From NCBI GenBank assembly GCA_017475005.1, contig JAFVGI010000014.1:1-42105 (forward strand): a stretch of 42,105 nt of DNA, written 5' to 3'. The translations under genes and the position numbers were made by a program. Below the pieces are notes generated by a model. The model was given only the letters and a program-made list of their open reading frames with translations. It made no database searches and was not told where the DNA came from. Within the stretch, counting starts at the first letter, position 1. Each line of letters begins with the position of its first letter. Shown here in pieces: positions 1 to 8,195 of the stretch. The DNA comes from Prevotella sp. (lineage in GTDB: Bacteria; Bacteroidota; Bacteroidia; Bacteroidales; Bacteroidaceae).

Positions 1-681
1 CACTCCTCTGACGAATTCAACGCGTCGGAACTGGGTAAGCAGTGGCAGTGGCACGCTAACTACGATGAGAAGTTTGGTACTGCGACGGCCTTCGGAACTT
101 ATCGCATATATACCTACAAGCTCTCTGATGGTTGGAAGAATTTCTGGGAGGTGCCAAACATGCTGCTCCAAAAAACTCCTGCTGATGAGTTTACTGTAAC
201 AACAAAGGTGCGCTTTACGTCAAAGGCTGACGGCCAGTTTGGAGGACTGATAATGATGGGCCTTGACTATTCTGCCTTGGTAGTGAAGAGAGTGGGGAAG
301 GAGTTTCAGCTGGTTCAGATGACCTGCATGCAGGCTGACAAGGGGAAGCCCCAGACAGAGACAGTTCTTGCAACGCTGAAGCCTACGGCTGAGGATAAGA
401 TAGACTATAAGCCAGGAATACATGAGGATATATATCTGCGTCTGCGTGTGACATTACCTGATGCTGCCAAGCTGAAGAACCGTAATGGTGGCTATGAGGG
501 CAAACCGATTGTAAGCTTCTCATATAGCCTTGATGGCAAGAAGTTTACTGACTGCGGGGAGAAATTCCAGATGAGGCAGGGCAAGTGGATTGGAGCCAAG
601 TTCGGTTACATATCTGCGGAGACTGACGCCAAGGCGGACAGGGGTTGGCTTGACGCCGACTGGATAAGAATCACGAAGTGA
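1..681 (+). CDS. GH43-family beta-xylosidase/arabinofuranosidase, C-terminal part (5' end outside window)
   Basis: The frame is open from base 1 to the stop at 679-681, so this is the last 226 residues of a longer protein that begins upstream. The visible part resembles the C-terminal concanavalin-A-like sandwich found in GH43 xylosidases: an opening of the type DEF(N)..LGKQWQWHAN, then WEVPNMLLQK and a GGLIMMG..YSALVV strand. That module packs against the five-bladed propeller and helps shape the active site; the propeller itself is not visible. In this family the enzyme removes xylose or arabinose from xylan side chains or oligosaccharides. It converges on an HTCS regulator, an arrangement often seen at xylan utilisation loci, but substrate and exact subfamily cannot be decided from this fragment. 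Confidence 0.72.
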   Translation, partial: HSSDEFNASELGKQWQWHANYDEKFGTATAFGTYRIYTYKLSDGWKNFWEVPNMLLQKTPADEFTVTTKVRFTSKADGQFGGLIMMGLDYSALVVKRVGKEFQLVQMTCMQADKGKPQTETVLATLKPTAEDKIDYKPGIHEDIYLRLRVTLPDAAKLKNRNGGYEGKPIVSFSYSLDGKKFTDCGEKFQMRQGKWIGAKFGYISAETDAKADRGWLDADWIRITK

Positions 682-964
682 TGGTGTTTAGACAAATAAT
701 TTCGCTGGCTCTTCTTTAAAACAAAAACCGGGAAAACCCTTTTCGAAAGTTTTAGCATTTTGTGCTTATGTCCTGCTATCGTCATGAATCTGGTCGTAAG
801 TAAACTTCCACCATCTTTCTGCCGACATCAGGACCTATCCTAACGGATGTTTAAACTTTCAAAAAGAAAAACCCCGCCTTTGGCAGAAAAACCATTTTCC
901 TACAACTCTAAGGATATCGTAGATGTGGCTTTTCCACTCCGCAGCGACTTCTGGATTAGCGCTT
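682..964. other. Convergent intergenic region with an imperfect inverted repeat
   Basis: This 283-bp gap between two convergent genes has no credible gene. It holds an imperfect inverted repeat: CTTTTCGAAAGTTTTA at 739-754 against TTAAACTTTCAAAAAG at 851-866 (14 of 16 positions complementary). Both arms are flanked by A-rich tracts with CCGGG or CCCCG. It may act as a long terminator-like stem or be a remnant of a small mobile element. No transposase fragment was recognised. Confidence 0.35.
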
Positions 965-3900
965 TTATTCCGTAGTCATTCCTTTCTGGTCGCGGTATTC
1001 TGTTGGGGTCATGCCTGTTTCCTTCTTGAAACACTTGGTGAAGTACTTCGGATCTGTGAAACCTACGGCATAAGCGACCTCGGAGATGTTCATCTGACTG
1101 CGGCTGATGAGGTCCTCAGCACGCTGCATGCGGATATGACGAAGAAAGTCAAATGGCGCCATACCCACAATACTCTTTATCTTGCCATAGAACACAGTAC
1201 GCCCAAGGTTTACGGCATCCGCCATATCCTCAATCTTAAGATCCTGCTCGCTGATATTTGCCTCAAGGAACTTCATGAGCTTCTCCATCATCTCCTGGTC
1301 GGTATCAACTATCTCAGGAGCCTCCAGGCGATATTCGCGATGAGGAGTTTCCGTCTTAATTTCCTCTGTATAATGTGCGTTGTCGGACAGAGCATTTTCT
1401 GAACTGCCCAGTTGTCCCAGCCAGGTACGTTGCAGCAGATGACGCTGTGCTATGATATTCTCAATGCGCTGACGGAGGTATGTGGCACTGAACGGCTTAG
1501 TGATATAGTCGTCGATGCCTTCCTTCAGGCCCTGCAACCTGTCTTCGAGAGAAGCCTTTGCTGAGAGCACTACGATAGGGATGTGACAGATATCGGGGTT
1601 CTGCTTAATCTGCTGAACCATTGTAAGGCCGTCCATCTCAGGCATTGTGACATCAGTGATGATGAAGTCAGGCTGCTCTGATGTCGCCTTCTCCAGTCCC
1701 ACCTTACCATTTTCGGCCAGTATTACATTGTATTTATTTGAAAGGATAGAGAAGAGGAAGGCACGCAGGTCGTTGTCGTCTTCCACTATGAGGAGTTTTG
1801 GTGCTCCTTCTTCCACAGCCTGCTTGGTGCTATCCTGTGGCTGGATGTCAGCCGCTGGTGTCGAGATGTCGTCTGTTTCTGCCTCTGTGATATAAACACC
1901 TCGTTGCTTGCTGTACTTCAGCATCTTGTTGACAAGTACCAGCATGCGCATAGCATTGCGTTTCACCATCTCCAGATGCTGGCGTACCTCCTTTGGGAGA
2001 TTCTTCTCATTCAACGCCTCGCTGACAGGTCCTTCGATGAGGGTTAATGGAGTGCGTAGCTTGTGGCTCACATCGGTGAAGAACTGTATCTTCATCGTGT
2101 TTATCTCTCGCAGCATTCTAGCACGATGGCGAAGCAGTATGACATGTATGAGGAATGCAATGATAACAATTGCTATCAGTGCCAGCAGCAGTTTGCCCCA
2201 GATGGTCTCCCAGAAGGTGGGGTGAACATATATTTCAAGTATTGTCTCATTATCTGTCCACACGCCATCGCTGTTGGTACTCTTTACTATTAATCGGTGG
2301 CGTCCTGCGGGGATGTGGGAGAACTGTACCTGATGTTCTGCACCGACATATATCCAGTCATCGTCGATGTCTTCAATCTTATAGGCATATTTTACCAAAT
2401 CGTTGTCCTGATAGTCGAGGGCCGCGAATGTCAGTGTGAAGTTGCGTTTGTCACTGGGCACATCGAGTACTGGCATATTCAGCAGAGGTTGTGGTGTCTC
2501 TCCTTGGAAGCGTACTGATGTGAAGGCAATCTCAGGCTTGTAGTCGTCCTTCCTCAATTCTTCAGGTTGGAGCATTACCACTCCACCCATCGTTGGCATT
2601 ATCAGACGTCCACTCTGGTCGATGACGGGTTGTGCCTCTGTGAAACCGATATGGTCGCCAAGTTTGTTAGGACCGTATTCGGTGATAATATCCTTCTTGG
2701 GGTCGTACATATAAAGGGATGCCTCATGTACTCCCCAGACATTACCATTACGATCCTCTATAAGGGAGAGAACATTGCCTCTGGTCTTTTGGTTTATTGT
2801 CTTGAAGCGTAGGTCGTTCAGGAGCAGGTTACCAGAGGTGAGTTGCTGGACACAGCCACCCATAGTAGTGATATAGGTGTCGCCCTTGCGAGTGATGAGG
2901 GTCTGCAGTACGTCAGCGGTGCGGATAGAAGCGGTATCACCTTGATGGTAGCCTGTAGTGAAGAAATGGATTGCTGAAGGCTGTGTGAAACGATTGCTGA
3001 AGGTTACAAGTCCAGAGGTGCTGGAGAGAATGACTGCCCCCTTACCGTCGTGTGTGATGCGACGTATCTGGTTGAAGGTGCTGATAGGATATTGCTTCAT
3101 CTCATTGCCAGCATGGATAAAACGCAGCGCACCATTATCCTGTCGCTTTATGAGGTTAGGACCTCCACCATAGGTGGCTACCCACAGATTGCCAAGTTCG
3201 TCTTCGTCAAAGGCATAAATCTCATCGGAACTGAGGGAGTAGGCGTCATTATTGTGTACATAATGGGTGTTTTTGCCATTCTCGATGATAAACAGACCAT
3301 CATTACGTGTTCCAATATATGTGCGTCCCTTTGAGTCTCTGTACAAGGCACTTATCTTTCCCATAATAATAGTGGGAGATGGGACGATGCGACCATTGCC
3401 GTCCACATATCCTGTCAGCTGTCCCTTGGCATCATAAACACCGATGATACCGTCGTTTGTACCTGCCCATGTAGTGCCATCAGGCAAGGACATCAGAGAA
3501 CGCGTCTCCTGACCTGCCTGCAGGGGCAGAATCTTAATGTCGTGATACTTCAGGTTTACGAGTGTCAGGAACTGTGTCGATGTCAGCCAGATATTATGCT
3601 GTCTATCAATAAAACTCTTCTTTATAAACGGTATGGCATAATCGTAACCGCGTGAGCGAAGGGCGTAAGGATGTGGTTGTGCATCTGTTTCATCGTAATA
3701 GCAAAGGGCATGATCCTTGGGGGCCATCCAGATGGTTCCCTGCCTGTCTTCTACCCATATCGACTGCGCTGTTGTAGTAAGATGGGAGGCGATGGGGAAC
3801 AGAGCAGAGGAGAACTGACGTAACTGCCATGCATTATGGGGCAGAGTATTGCTGTCCTTGTGTATCAACAAGATACTTCCGTTATCGGTATAGGCCCAGA

Positions 3901-4822
3901 TGCGGTTCTGACGGTCAACGTTCACATTCGTGACATTGCCAACAGCAGAAACTATATATTGGCTTGAGCCTGTCTTGACATCAAAAGCCAGTACACCATT
4001 TTCTGTACCTATAAGGAGTTGGTTGTATGGACCTTCTTTGATGCAGTTTATGGCTTTTGGAGACTGAGCAATTGGGATTCGCTTCAGTTTGCCTGCTCCC
4101 TTGATGTATAACCATAACAGGCCGCTGGATTGTGCTATATAGGTTTTATCGGCAATCTTGGTGATATGCTCAAAATCACCTTCTTGCGACAGCTTCGTGC
4201 TATACAAGGCGATGCCCCTATCAGTGAATACCCATTCGTTGCCGATTTCATCAGACCATACCTTCCTGACTTTCTGTTGGATGAGAGGAGATTCCTTTGA
4301 CGTCAGTACCTCTAAACTGTCAAGATGTGGAGATGGTTTCGTGTTAATGCGCAGGCATGTTGTGGTCTTGTGTCCCAGAATCCATGTGTGGGAGTATCCC
4401 TCATTCGTATAGATGTTCCTGGCAAGAAATAGCTGCCCTGTCTTCTTCTGAACCTCGTTGCTAATATCAAGATATGTACAGGTTGCAGTGTCAAAGAAAT
4501 AAAGTCTGCGGTCGTAGGTTATTACCCAGATTCCTGCTTTCCCTTCGGGTTTGATTTTAAAAATACGATTGGAGGTCAGTTGGTCAACTCCCTCTGTTCC
4601 GCGAAATGTGATGAAACGGTAGCCGTCATAACAGCAGAGACCATTGTATGTGGAGAACCACATCAGGCCGTTGGCATCCTGCCCCATGTCGGAGATAACA
4701 TTTGCAGAAAGGCCGTCTCGCATGCTGAAGGTCCTGACATCACAATAGGGCTGCGCATAGGAAACTTGTTGGGCTAGAATATATATTAAGACAGAAAATA
4801 GAAGTGATATTATTCGTTTCAT
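965..4822 (-). CDS. Hybrid two-component system regulator (HTCS) lacking a HATPase domain
   Basis: HTCS proteins are inner-membrane sensors that bind an oligosaccharide in the periplasm and switch on nearby polysaccharide-use genes. Numbering here is from an upstream ATG at 4855. That ATG falls almost on the predicted transcription start, so I prefer the ATG at 4822, which opens a signal peptide (MKRIISLLFSVLIY...SYAQ) and gives 1285 residues. Order: two beta-propellers of Reg_prop repeats (about 40-780), a Y_Y_Y domain (about 790-880), one membrane helix (about 889-908), a HisKA helix pair (918-984), a receiver (1018-1137, phospho-acceptor Asp1068 in IITDVTMPEMDG, Lys in YITKPF) and an AraC-type HTH (about 1185-1290). 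Unusually, only about 33 residues separate HisKA from the receiver, so the ATP-binding domain is absent. The H-box reads SHKLRTPL instead of SHELRTPL. The neighbouring GH43 gene suggests a xylan-type regulon (inference). Confidence 0.92.
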   Translation of the reverse strand: MKRIISLLFSVLIYILAQQVSYAQPYCDVRTFSMRDGLSANVISDMGQDANGLMWFSTYNGLCCYDGYRFITFRGTEGVDQLTSNRIFKIKPEGKAGIWVITYDRRLYFFDTATCTYLDISNEVQKKTGQLFLARNIYTNEGYSHTWILGHKTTTCLRINTKPSPHLDSLEVLTSKESPLIQQKVRKVWSDEIGNEWVFTDRGIALYSTKLSQEGDFEHITKIADKTYIAQSSGLLWLYIKGAGKLKRIPIAQSPKAINCIKEGPYNQLLIGTENGVLAFDVKTGSSQYIVSAVGNVTNVNVDRQNRIWAYTDNGSILLIHKDSNTLPHNAWQLRQFSSALFPIASHLTTTAQSIWVEDRQGTIWMAPKDHALCYYDETDAQPHPYALRSRGYDYAIPFIKKSFIDRQHNIWLTSTQFLTLVNLKYHDIKILPLQAGQETRSLMSLPDGTTWAGTNDGIIGVYDAKGQLTGYVDGNGRIVPSPTIIMGKISALYRDSKGRTYIGTRNDGLFIIENGKNTHYVHNNDAYSLSSDEIYAFDEDELGNLWVATYGGGPNLIKRQDNGALRFIHAGNEMKQYPISTFNQIRRITHDGKGAVILSSTSGLVTFSNRFTQPSAIHFFTTGYHQGDTASIRTADVLQTLITRKGDTYITTMGGCVQQLTSGNLLLNDLRFKTINQKTRGNVLSLIEDRNGNVWGVHEASLYMYDPKKDIITEYGPNKLGDHIGFTEAQPVIDQSGRLIMPTMGGVVMLQPEELRKDDYKPEIAFTSVRFQGETPQPLLNMPVLDVPSDKRNFTLTFAALDYQDNDLVKYAYKIEDIDDDWIYVGAEHQVQFSHIPAGRHRLIVKSTNSDGVWTDNETILEIYVHPTFWETIWGKLLLALIAIVIIAFLIHVILLRHRARMLREINTMKIQFFTDVSHKLRTPLTLIEGPVSEALNEKNLPKEVRQHLEMVKRNAMRMLVLVNKMLKYSKQRGVYITEAETDDISTPAADIQPQDSTKQAVEEGAPKLLIVEDDNDLRAFLFSILSNKYNVILAENGKVGLEKATSEQPDFIITDVTMPEMDGLTMVQQIKQNPDICHIPIVVLSAKASLEDRLQGLKEGIDDYITKPFSATYLRQRIENIIAQRHLLQRTWLGQLGSSENALSDNAHYTEEIKTETPHREYRLEAPEIVDTDQEMMEKLMKFLEANISEQDLKIEDMADAVNLGRTVFYGKIKSIVGMAPFDFLRHIRMQRAEDLISRSQMNISEVAYAVGFTDPKYFTKCFKKETGMTPTEYRDQKGMTTE

Positions 4823-4848
4823 AGTTTCTGGATAGTAGTCATTATTGG

Positions 4849-4898
4849 TTTGCATTGACGATGCAAAAGTAAGAAAAAAGAATTAAATAAGTGCCAAA
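4849..4898 (-). promoter_or_regulatory. Promoter of the HTCS gene, overlapped by a 7-bp inverted repeat
   Basis: On the minus strand TACTTTTG (4871-4864) matches the Bacteroidota -7 box TAnnTTTG. A TTTG lies upstream at 4898-4895 with a 23-bp spacer, slightly long. A palindrome TTTGCAT-tgacg-ATGCAAA (4849-4867) overlaps the -7 box and the likely start site and could be an operator. Confidence 0.5.
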
Positions 4899-4964
4899 CA
4901 GGTGGAAAAATTATCGGATTTTTCGTATTTTAGCGTGTTAATCGACAAAAATACCAAATATTTA

Positions 4965-4995
4965 TTTGGTTTTTGTGTATATTTTCATACCTTTG
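4965..4995 (+). promoter_or_regulatory. Promoter of the secreted two-module protein gene
   Basis: TTTG (4965-4968) is followed after 19 bp by TACCTTTG (4988-4995), a very good match to the Bacteroidota sigma-ABfr consensus. Transcription would begin near 5002, about 37 nt before the ATG at 5039. This rules out the longer in-frame TTG start at 4973. Confidence 0.7.
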
Positions 4996-5038
4996 CGCCA
5001 ATATTTCAAATCGTATTTTAACCCAAAACAAAAAATCT

Positions 5039-6235
5039 ATGAAAAAAATTTTTACTCTTATTTCATTATTTGTTCTGGCACTTGGTGTTCAGGCACAAGT
5101 TATTACTTGGGATGCTGCTGTTGAAAAGGGAAAAGTAGCTGGAACCTATGGCACAGGTTTCGTACTTACAGCTGTTGATACTGATGGCAAAATGGCGATT
5201 GATGCCAACAATGCTTATTTCGGAGATGCAACAGCACAGACCAAGCTTACACATCGTCTGAAGACGGGTGGTAAAAGTAGTGCCAAGAATGCTCTTAGTC
5301 TGACAATTCCTTCTGCAGGTAAACTTAAGATTTGTGTTCGTACAGGAAGTAACTCTGATGCAACCCGTACACTTATACTAAAGCAGGGAACGACAGAATT
5401 GTACAATAAAGTCGTAAAGGAGGAAGATGCTATCTCTGTTGCAGGACTTGACGAAACGGATCCTGCAAAAGAAACTAATGTTTATCCAATTATTGCAGTT
5501 GAAGTTGCAGCAGGAACAGTAAGTATTGAATATCCAGTAAATGGACTGAACTTCTATGGATTTGAGTTTGTTGCTGATGGCGAAGGCGGTGGCGACGAAC
5601 CTGGCGGTGGCGACGAACCTGGCGGCGGTGACGAACCTGTTACTCTGACTTTCACTGAGGCAGCAGCTGCAGGTAGTGCTAATGTAATTACTATCGGAGA
5701 TGATAACTGCAATGTGGTATTTAATGGTGGTGCAAAGGCTTCAGTAGAGGCGAAATCACAGACATTTGCTGTTGACAGCGAGTCAACACCTATCACATTT
5801 GCTTATCAGTGGAAGCCAGGTGGCGGTATAACCAAGACCGACGGAGGAGAGCGTAGTATTACTATTTCTTTGCCTCAGGATGGTATATTAACAGTTTGTA
5901 CTAGGACGGGTAAGTCTGGAGAGGTACGTAACTTCTCAGTTATTCAAAACGAAGAAACTCTTTTAACTGCACCAGCTCCAGATGGTAAGGAAGTTGACGA
6001 AAAGTACTACAAAGCTTATGAGGTATCAGTTGCTGAAGGTACAGTCTATATTACAGCAGATGCAGCTATCAATGTTGCTGGATTGATTTTCACTCCAAAA
6101 TCTACTCCTACAGGCGTCCAGGCAGTTAAGGCTGCTGCTCAGAAGACGGGCGTAACATACAATCTCGCTGGTCAGAAGGTTGGTGCTGATTACAAGGGCA
6201 TCGTTGTTAAGGACGGTGTAAAGGTTGTTCAGTAA
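5039..6235 (+). CDS. Secreted protein with two tandem beta-sandwich modules and GGGDEP linker
   Basis: No enzyme family is recognised. The chosen ATG at 5039 opens a signal peptide (MKKIFTLISLFVLALGVQA|Q) and sits just after a well-placed promoter, giving 398 residues. Module one (about 20-180) and module two (about 200-355) are beta-rich and share a pattern: a TxKTGG or KPGGGITKT turn, then SITISLPQDGxLxVCxRTG, then a closing xxVSVAEGTVYI strand and a GLxF strand. They look like two copies of one carbohydrate-binding-type or Ig-like fold. Between them is a linker of three GGGDEP-type repeats encoded by three 18-bp DNA repeats (5585-5638). The last 40 residues (GVTYNLAGQKVGADYKGIVV...KVVQ) resemble the C-terminal tail seen on many Prevotella secreted proteins. 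It is divergent from the HTCS and could be one of its targets, possibly as a surface glycan-binding protein (inference). Confidence 0.75.
   Translation: MKKIFTLISLFVLALGVQAQVITWDAAVEKGKVAGTYGTGFVLTAVDTDGKMAIDANNAYFGDATAQTKLTHRLKTGGKSSAKNALSLTIPSAGKLKICVRTGSNSDATRTLILKQGTTELYNKVVKEEDAISVAGLDETDPAKETNVYPIIAVEVAAGTVSIEYPVNGLNFYGFEFVADGEGGGDEPGGGDEPGGGDEPVTLTFTEAAAAGSANVITIGDDNCNVVFNGGAKASVEAKSQTFAVDSESTPITFAYQWKPGGGITKTDGGERSITISLPQDGILTVCTRTGKSGEVRNFSVIQNEETLLTAPAPDGKEVDEKYYKAYEVSVAEGTVYITADAAINVAGLIFTPKSTPTGVQAVKAAAQKTGVTYNLAGQKVGADYKGIVVKDGVKVVQ
5585..5638 (+). repeat. Three 18-bp in-frame tandem repeats encoding GGGDEP linker
   Basis: GGCGGTGGCGACGAACCT occurs at 5585-5602 and 5603-5620, and a near copy occurs at 5621-5638. 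Because the unit is 18 bp, copy-number change by slippage would lengthen or shorten the linker between the two modules without a frameshift. Confidence 0.9.
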
Positions 6236-6258
6236 GATTTAGTTAAGATAAGATAAGT

Positions 6259-6294
6259 AATTGGGCTGATTCTCATTTGAGAGTCAGCCCAATT
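6259..6294 (+). terminator. Bidirectional terminator hairpin between convergent genes
   Basis: The 16-bp stem AATTGGGCTGATTCTC / GAGAGTCAGCCCAATT (one T-G pair) has a 4-nt ATTT loop. It is followed by CTTTTCGTTTT on the plus strand. It lies between the stop at 6235 and the tyrA stop at 6316 and can serve both. Confidence 0.85.
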
Positions 6295-6315
6295 CTTTTC
6301 GTTTTCGTACGAAGT

Positions 6316-7110
6316 CTATTTCAGGGCTTCGACGTCCCGTTTGACGTTGGAACGTATCTTTGAGAGGTAGGCCTTCATGCCTTCTGCATCTTTGTTGTCG
6401 ATGATGGCAAGGAGTTCCTTCAACTCTGTGCGTATCTGGTCAACCTGATCGTGGGTGTAGGGGTTGAAGAGGACTTCCTGAAGCAAGTAGTCGTCTTCAT
6501 TGAGCACGCCCTTCGCAATGCGCAGGTGACGCTTGAACGTTGTACCTGGGGCATCCTGATGCTTCATGACAGCAGAGAATACGAAAGTGCTGACGAAAGG
6601 AATAGACAGCGAGTAGGCTACGGTCTTATCATGCTCCTCAAAAGAGTATTCGTAGATGTTAAGGCCGAGCTTGCTGTAGAGGTCCTTAAAGAAACATCTC
6701 CCCATATAGTCACCCTCATTGATGATGATGGCATTCTCCTCACTGAGTTGGTTGAGATTTGCAAAGGTAGGACCAAACATAGGGTGGGTAGAGACAAAAC
6801 GTCGTCCTGTACTCTTATAGTAGTCATGGAGTCCTGTCTTTACGGATGCGATATCAGAGAGGATACATTCCTTGGGAAGATATGGTATCACCTCATTGAA
6901 GGCTGAGATGGTGTATTTCACCGTCACAGCATTAATGCACAACTCTGGTTTGAAGGCTTTTACTTCCTCCAAATCGGTAAAACGTTGACAGTTGTATGTG
7001 AAACGCAGACGCTTTGGGTCTTTCTCAAAGACTCCCACTTCGTGTTCGAAGCTGAGGAGGTCGATGAAAAACGATCCCATCTTGCCCGCTCCTAAAATCA
7101 ATACTTTCAT
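6316..7110 (-). CDS. tyrA: Prephenate dehydrogenase
   Basis: This cytoplasmic enzyme oxidatively decarboxylates prephenate to 4-hydroxyphenylpyruvate with NAD(P)+, the committed step to tyrosine. The 264-residue product starts with a Rossmann dinucleotide motif (VLILGAGKMGSF, residues 3-14). It has the family signatures SDIASVKTG (about 84-92) and STHPMFGPT (about 104-112), where the His is the usual catalytic residue. The rest is an all-helical domain. It is monofunctional, with neither a chorismate mutase nor an ACT domain, as usual in Bacteroidota. The chorismate mutase is supplied by the upstream gene, with which it overlaps by 4 bp (ATGA-type coupling). It is the last gene of the long minus-strand operon and ends at the 6259-6294 terminator. 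Confidence 0.93.
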   Translation of the reverse strand: MKVLILGAGKMGSFFIDLLSFEHEVGVFEKDPKRLRFTYNCQRFTDLEEVKAFKPELCINAVTVKYTISAFNEVIPYLPKECILSDIASVKTGLHDYYKSTGRRFVSTHPMFGPTFANLNQLSEENAIIINEGDYMGRCFFKDLYSKLGLNIYEYSFEEHDKTVAYSLSIPFVSTFVFSAVMKHQDAPGTTFKRHLRIAKGVLNEDDYLLQEVLFNPYTHDQVDQIRTELKELLAIIDNKDAEGMKAYLSKIRSNVKRDVEALK

Positions 7111-8174
7111 CCTTTTACTATTTCCAATTGTTGACGAACGGATTCTTCGTGGATGTGTTCGAAGATTTCTTTTGCGAAGCTGTCGCTCATGCCGAGCAGA
7201 GAACCTTGTGCGCCACGTTTGTCGAGGATTTCGTTATAACGACCTGTCTGGAGCACCTGGATGTTATGTTCCTTCTTATACTGACCTATCTCACGACATA
7301 CACGCATACGCTTGCCGAGTAACTCCATGATGTCATTGTCTATCTGGTCAATCTGCACACGAAGCTGCTTGATGCCTTCTGTAGTGAATGTCTTTTCACG
7401 AGAGACGAGGAGGCTGACAACATAGTCGCATACCTCTGGTGTCAGTTGCTGCTTTGCATCACTCCAGGCCTTGTCTGGGTCGCAGTGGCTTTCAATCATC
7501 AGTCCGTCGGCACCGATGTCAAGAGCCTGCTGAGAGAGGGGAGCGATAAGCTCACGTTTGCCACCCATGTGAGAAGGGTCACAGAAGATAGGCAAATCAG
7601 GGATTCTACGACGCAGCTCTATAGGTATCTGCCACATAGGAGCATTGCGGTACATAGACTTCTCATATGAAGAGAATCCACGATGGATGACGCCCAGTTG
7701 CTTGATGCCGGCAGCATTGATACGCTCCAGAGCACCGATCCATAGCTCGAGGTCTGGGTTGACAGGATTCTTGACGAGGACAGGGATGTCGAGTCCGTGC
7801 ATAGAGTCTGCCAGCAGCTGTACGGCAAATGGGTTTGCTGTAGTGCGTGCTCCTATCCACAGGATGTCAATACCATAGTTCATGGCGAGCTGTACATGTT
7901 CTGGGGTAGCTACCTCTGTACCGATGAGCATACCAGTTTCCTCTTTTACCTGCTTGAGCCATTTCAGAGCTGGCTCACCATGTCCCTCGAAGCCTCCTGG
8001 CTTGGTACGTGGTTTCCATACACCAGCACGGAACATGTGGCATCCTTTGTCTGCCAGCTGTTTGGCTGTTGTCATTACCTGCTCTTCGCTTTCTGCTGAA
8101 CAGGGACCTGCAATGATGAATGGTCCCTTTTCGGTGTCCCTAGGTAGGTTTAATGGTTGTAATTCTAATTCCAT
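7107..8174 (-). CDS. Bifunctional DAHP synthase / chorismate mutase
   Basis: The enzyme condenses PEP and erythrose-4-phosphate to DAHP, the entry to the shikimate pathway, and also converts chorismate to prephenate. Residues 1 to about 255 are a type I DAHP synthase barrel of the KDO8P-synthase-like class: GPCSAESEEQVM, GVWKPRTKPGGFEGHG, IGARTTANPFAVQ, HRGFSSYEKS, CDPSHMGGKR and MIESHCDPDKAWSDA. Residues about 268-345 are an AroQ-type all-helical chorismate mutase (LRVQIDQIDNDIMELLGKRM...IGQYKK). The C-terminal mutase fusion is typical of Bacteroidota and usually gives feedback control by prephenate (family knowledge). The gene is 21 bp downstream of the aminotransferase and overlaps tyrA by 4 bp, so three consecutive steps are translated together. 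Confidence 0.95.
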   Translation of the reverse strand: MELELQPLNLPRDTEKGPFIIAGPCSAESEEQVMTTAKQLADKGCHMFRAGVWKPRTKPGGFEGHGEPALKWLKQVKEETGMLIGTEVATPEHVQLAMNYGIDILWIGARTTANPFAVQLLADSMHGLDIPVLVKNPVNPDLELWIGALERINAAGIKQLGVIHRGFSSYEKSMYRNAPMWQIPIELRRRIPDLPIFCDPSHMGGKRELIAPLSQQALDIGADGLMIESHCDPDKAWSDAKQQLTPEVCDYVVSLLVSREKTFTTEGIKQLRVQIDQIDNDIMELLGKRMRVCREIGQYKKEHNIQVLQTGRYNEILDKRGAQGSLLGMSDSFAKEIFEHIHEESVRQQLEIVKG

Positions 8175-8195
8175 GGGTTTTGTGTTGTTTTTATT

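Noticed and set aside
923-1402. 159-codon plus-strand open frame
   Set aside because: It lies antisense over the AraC-domain end of the HTCS gene, has no recognisable domain, and the opposite strand has clear family motifs.
4823-4855. Upstream start for the HTCS (ATG at 4855)
   Set aside because: It lies within about two bases of the predicted transcription start and would put polar residues before the signal peptide; the ATG at 4822 gives a normal signal peptide.
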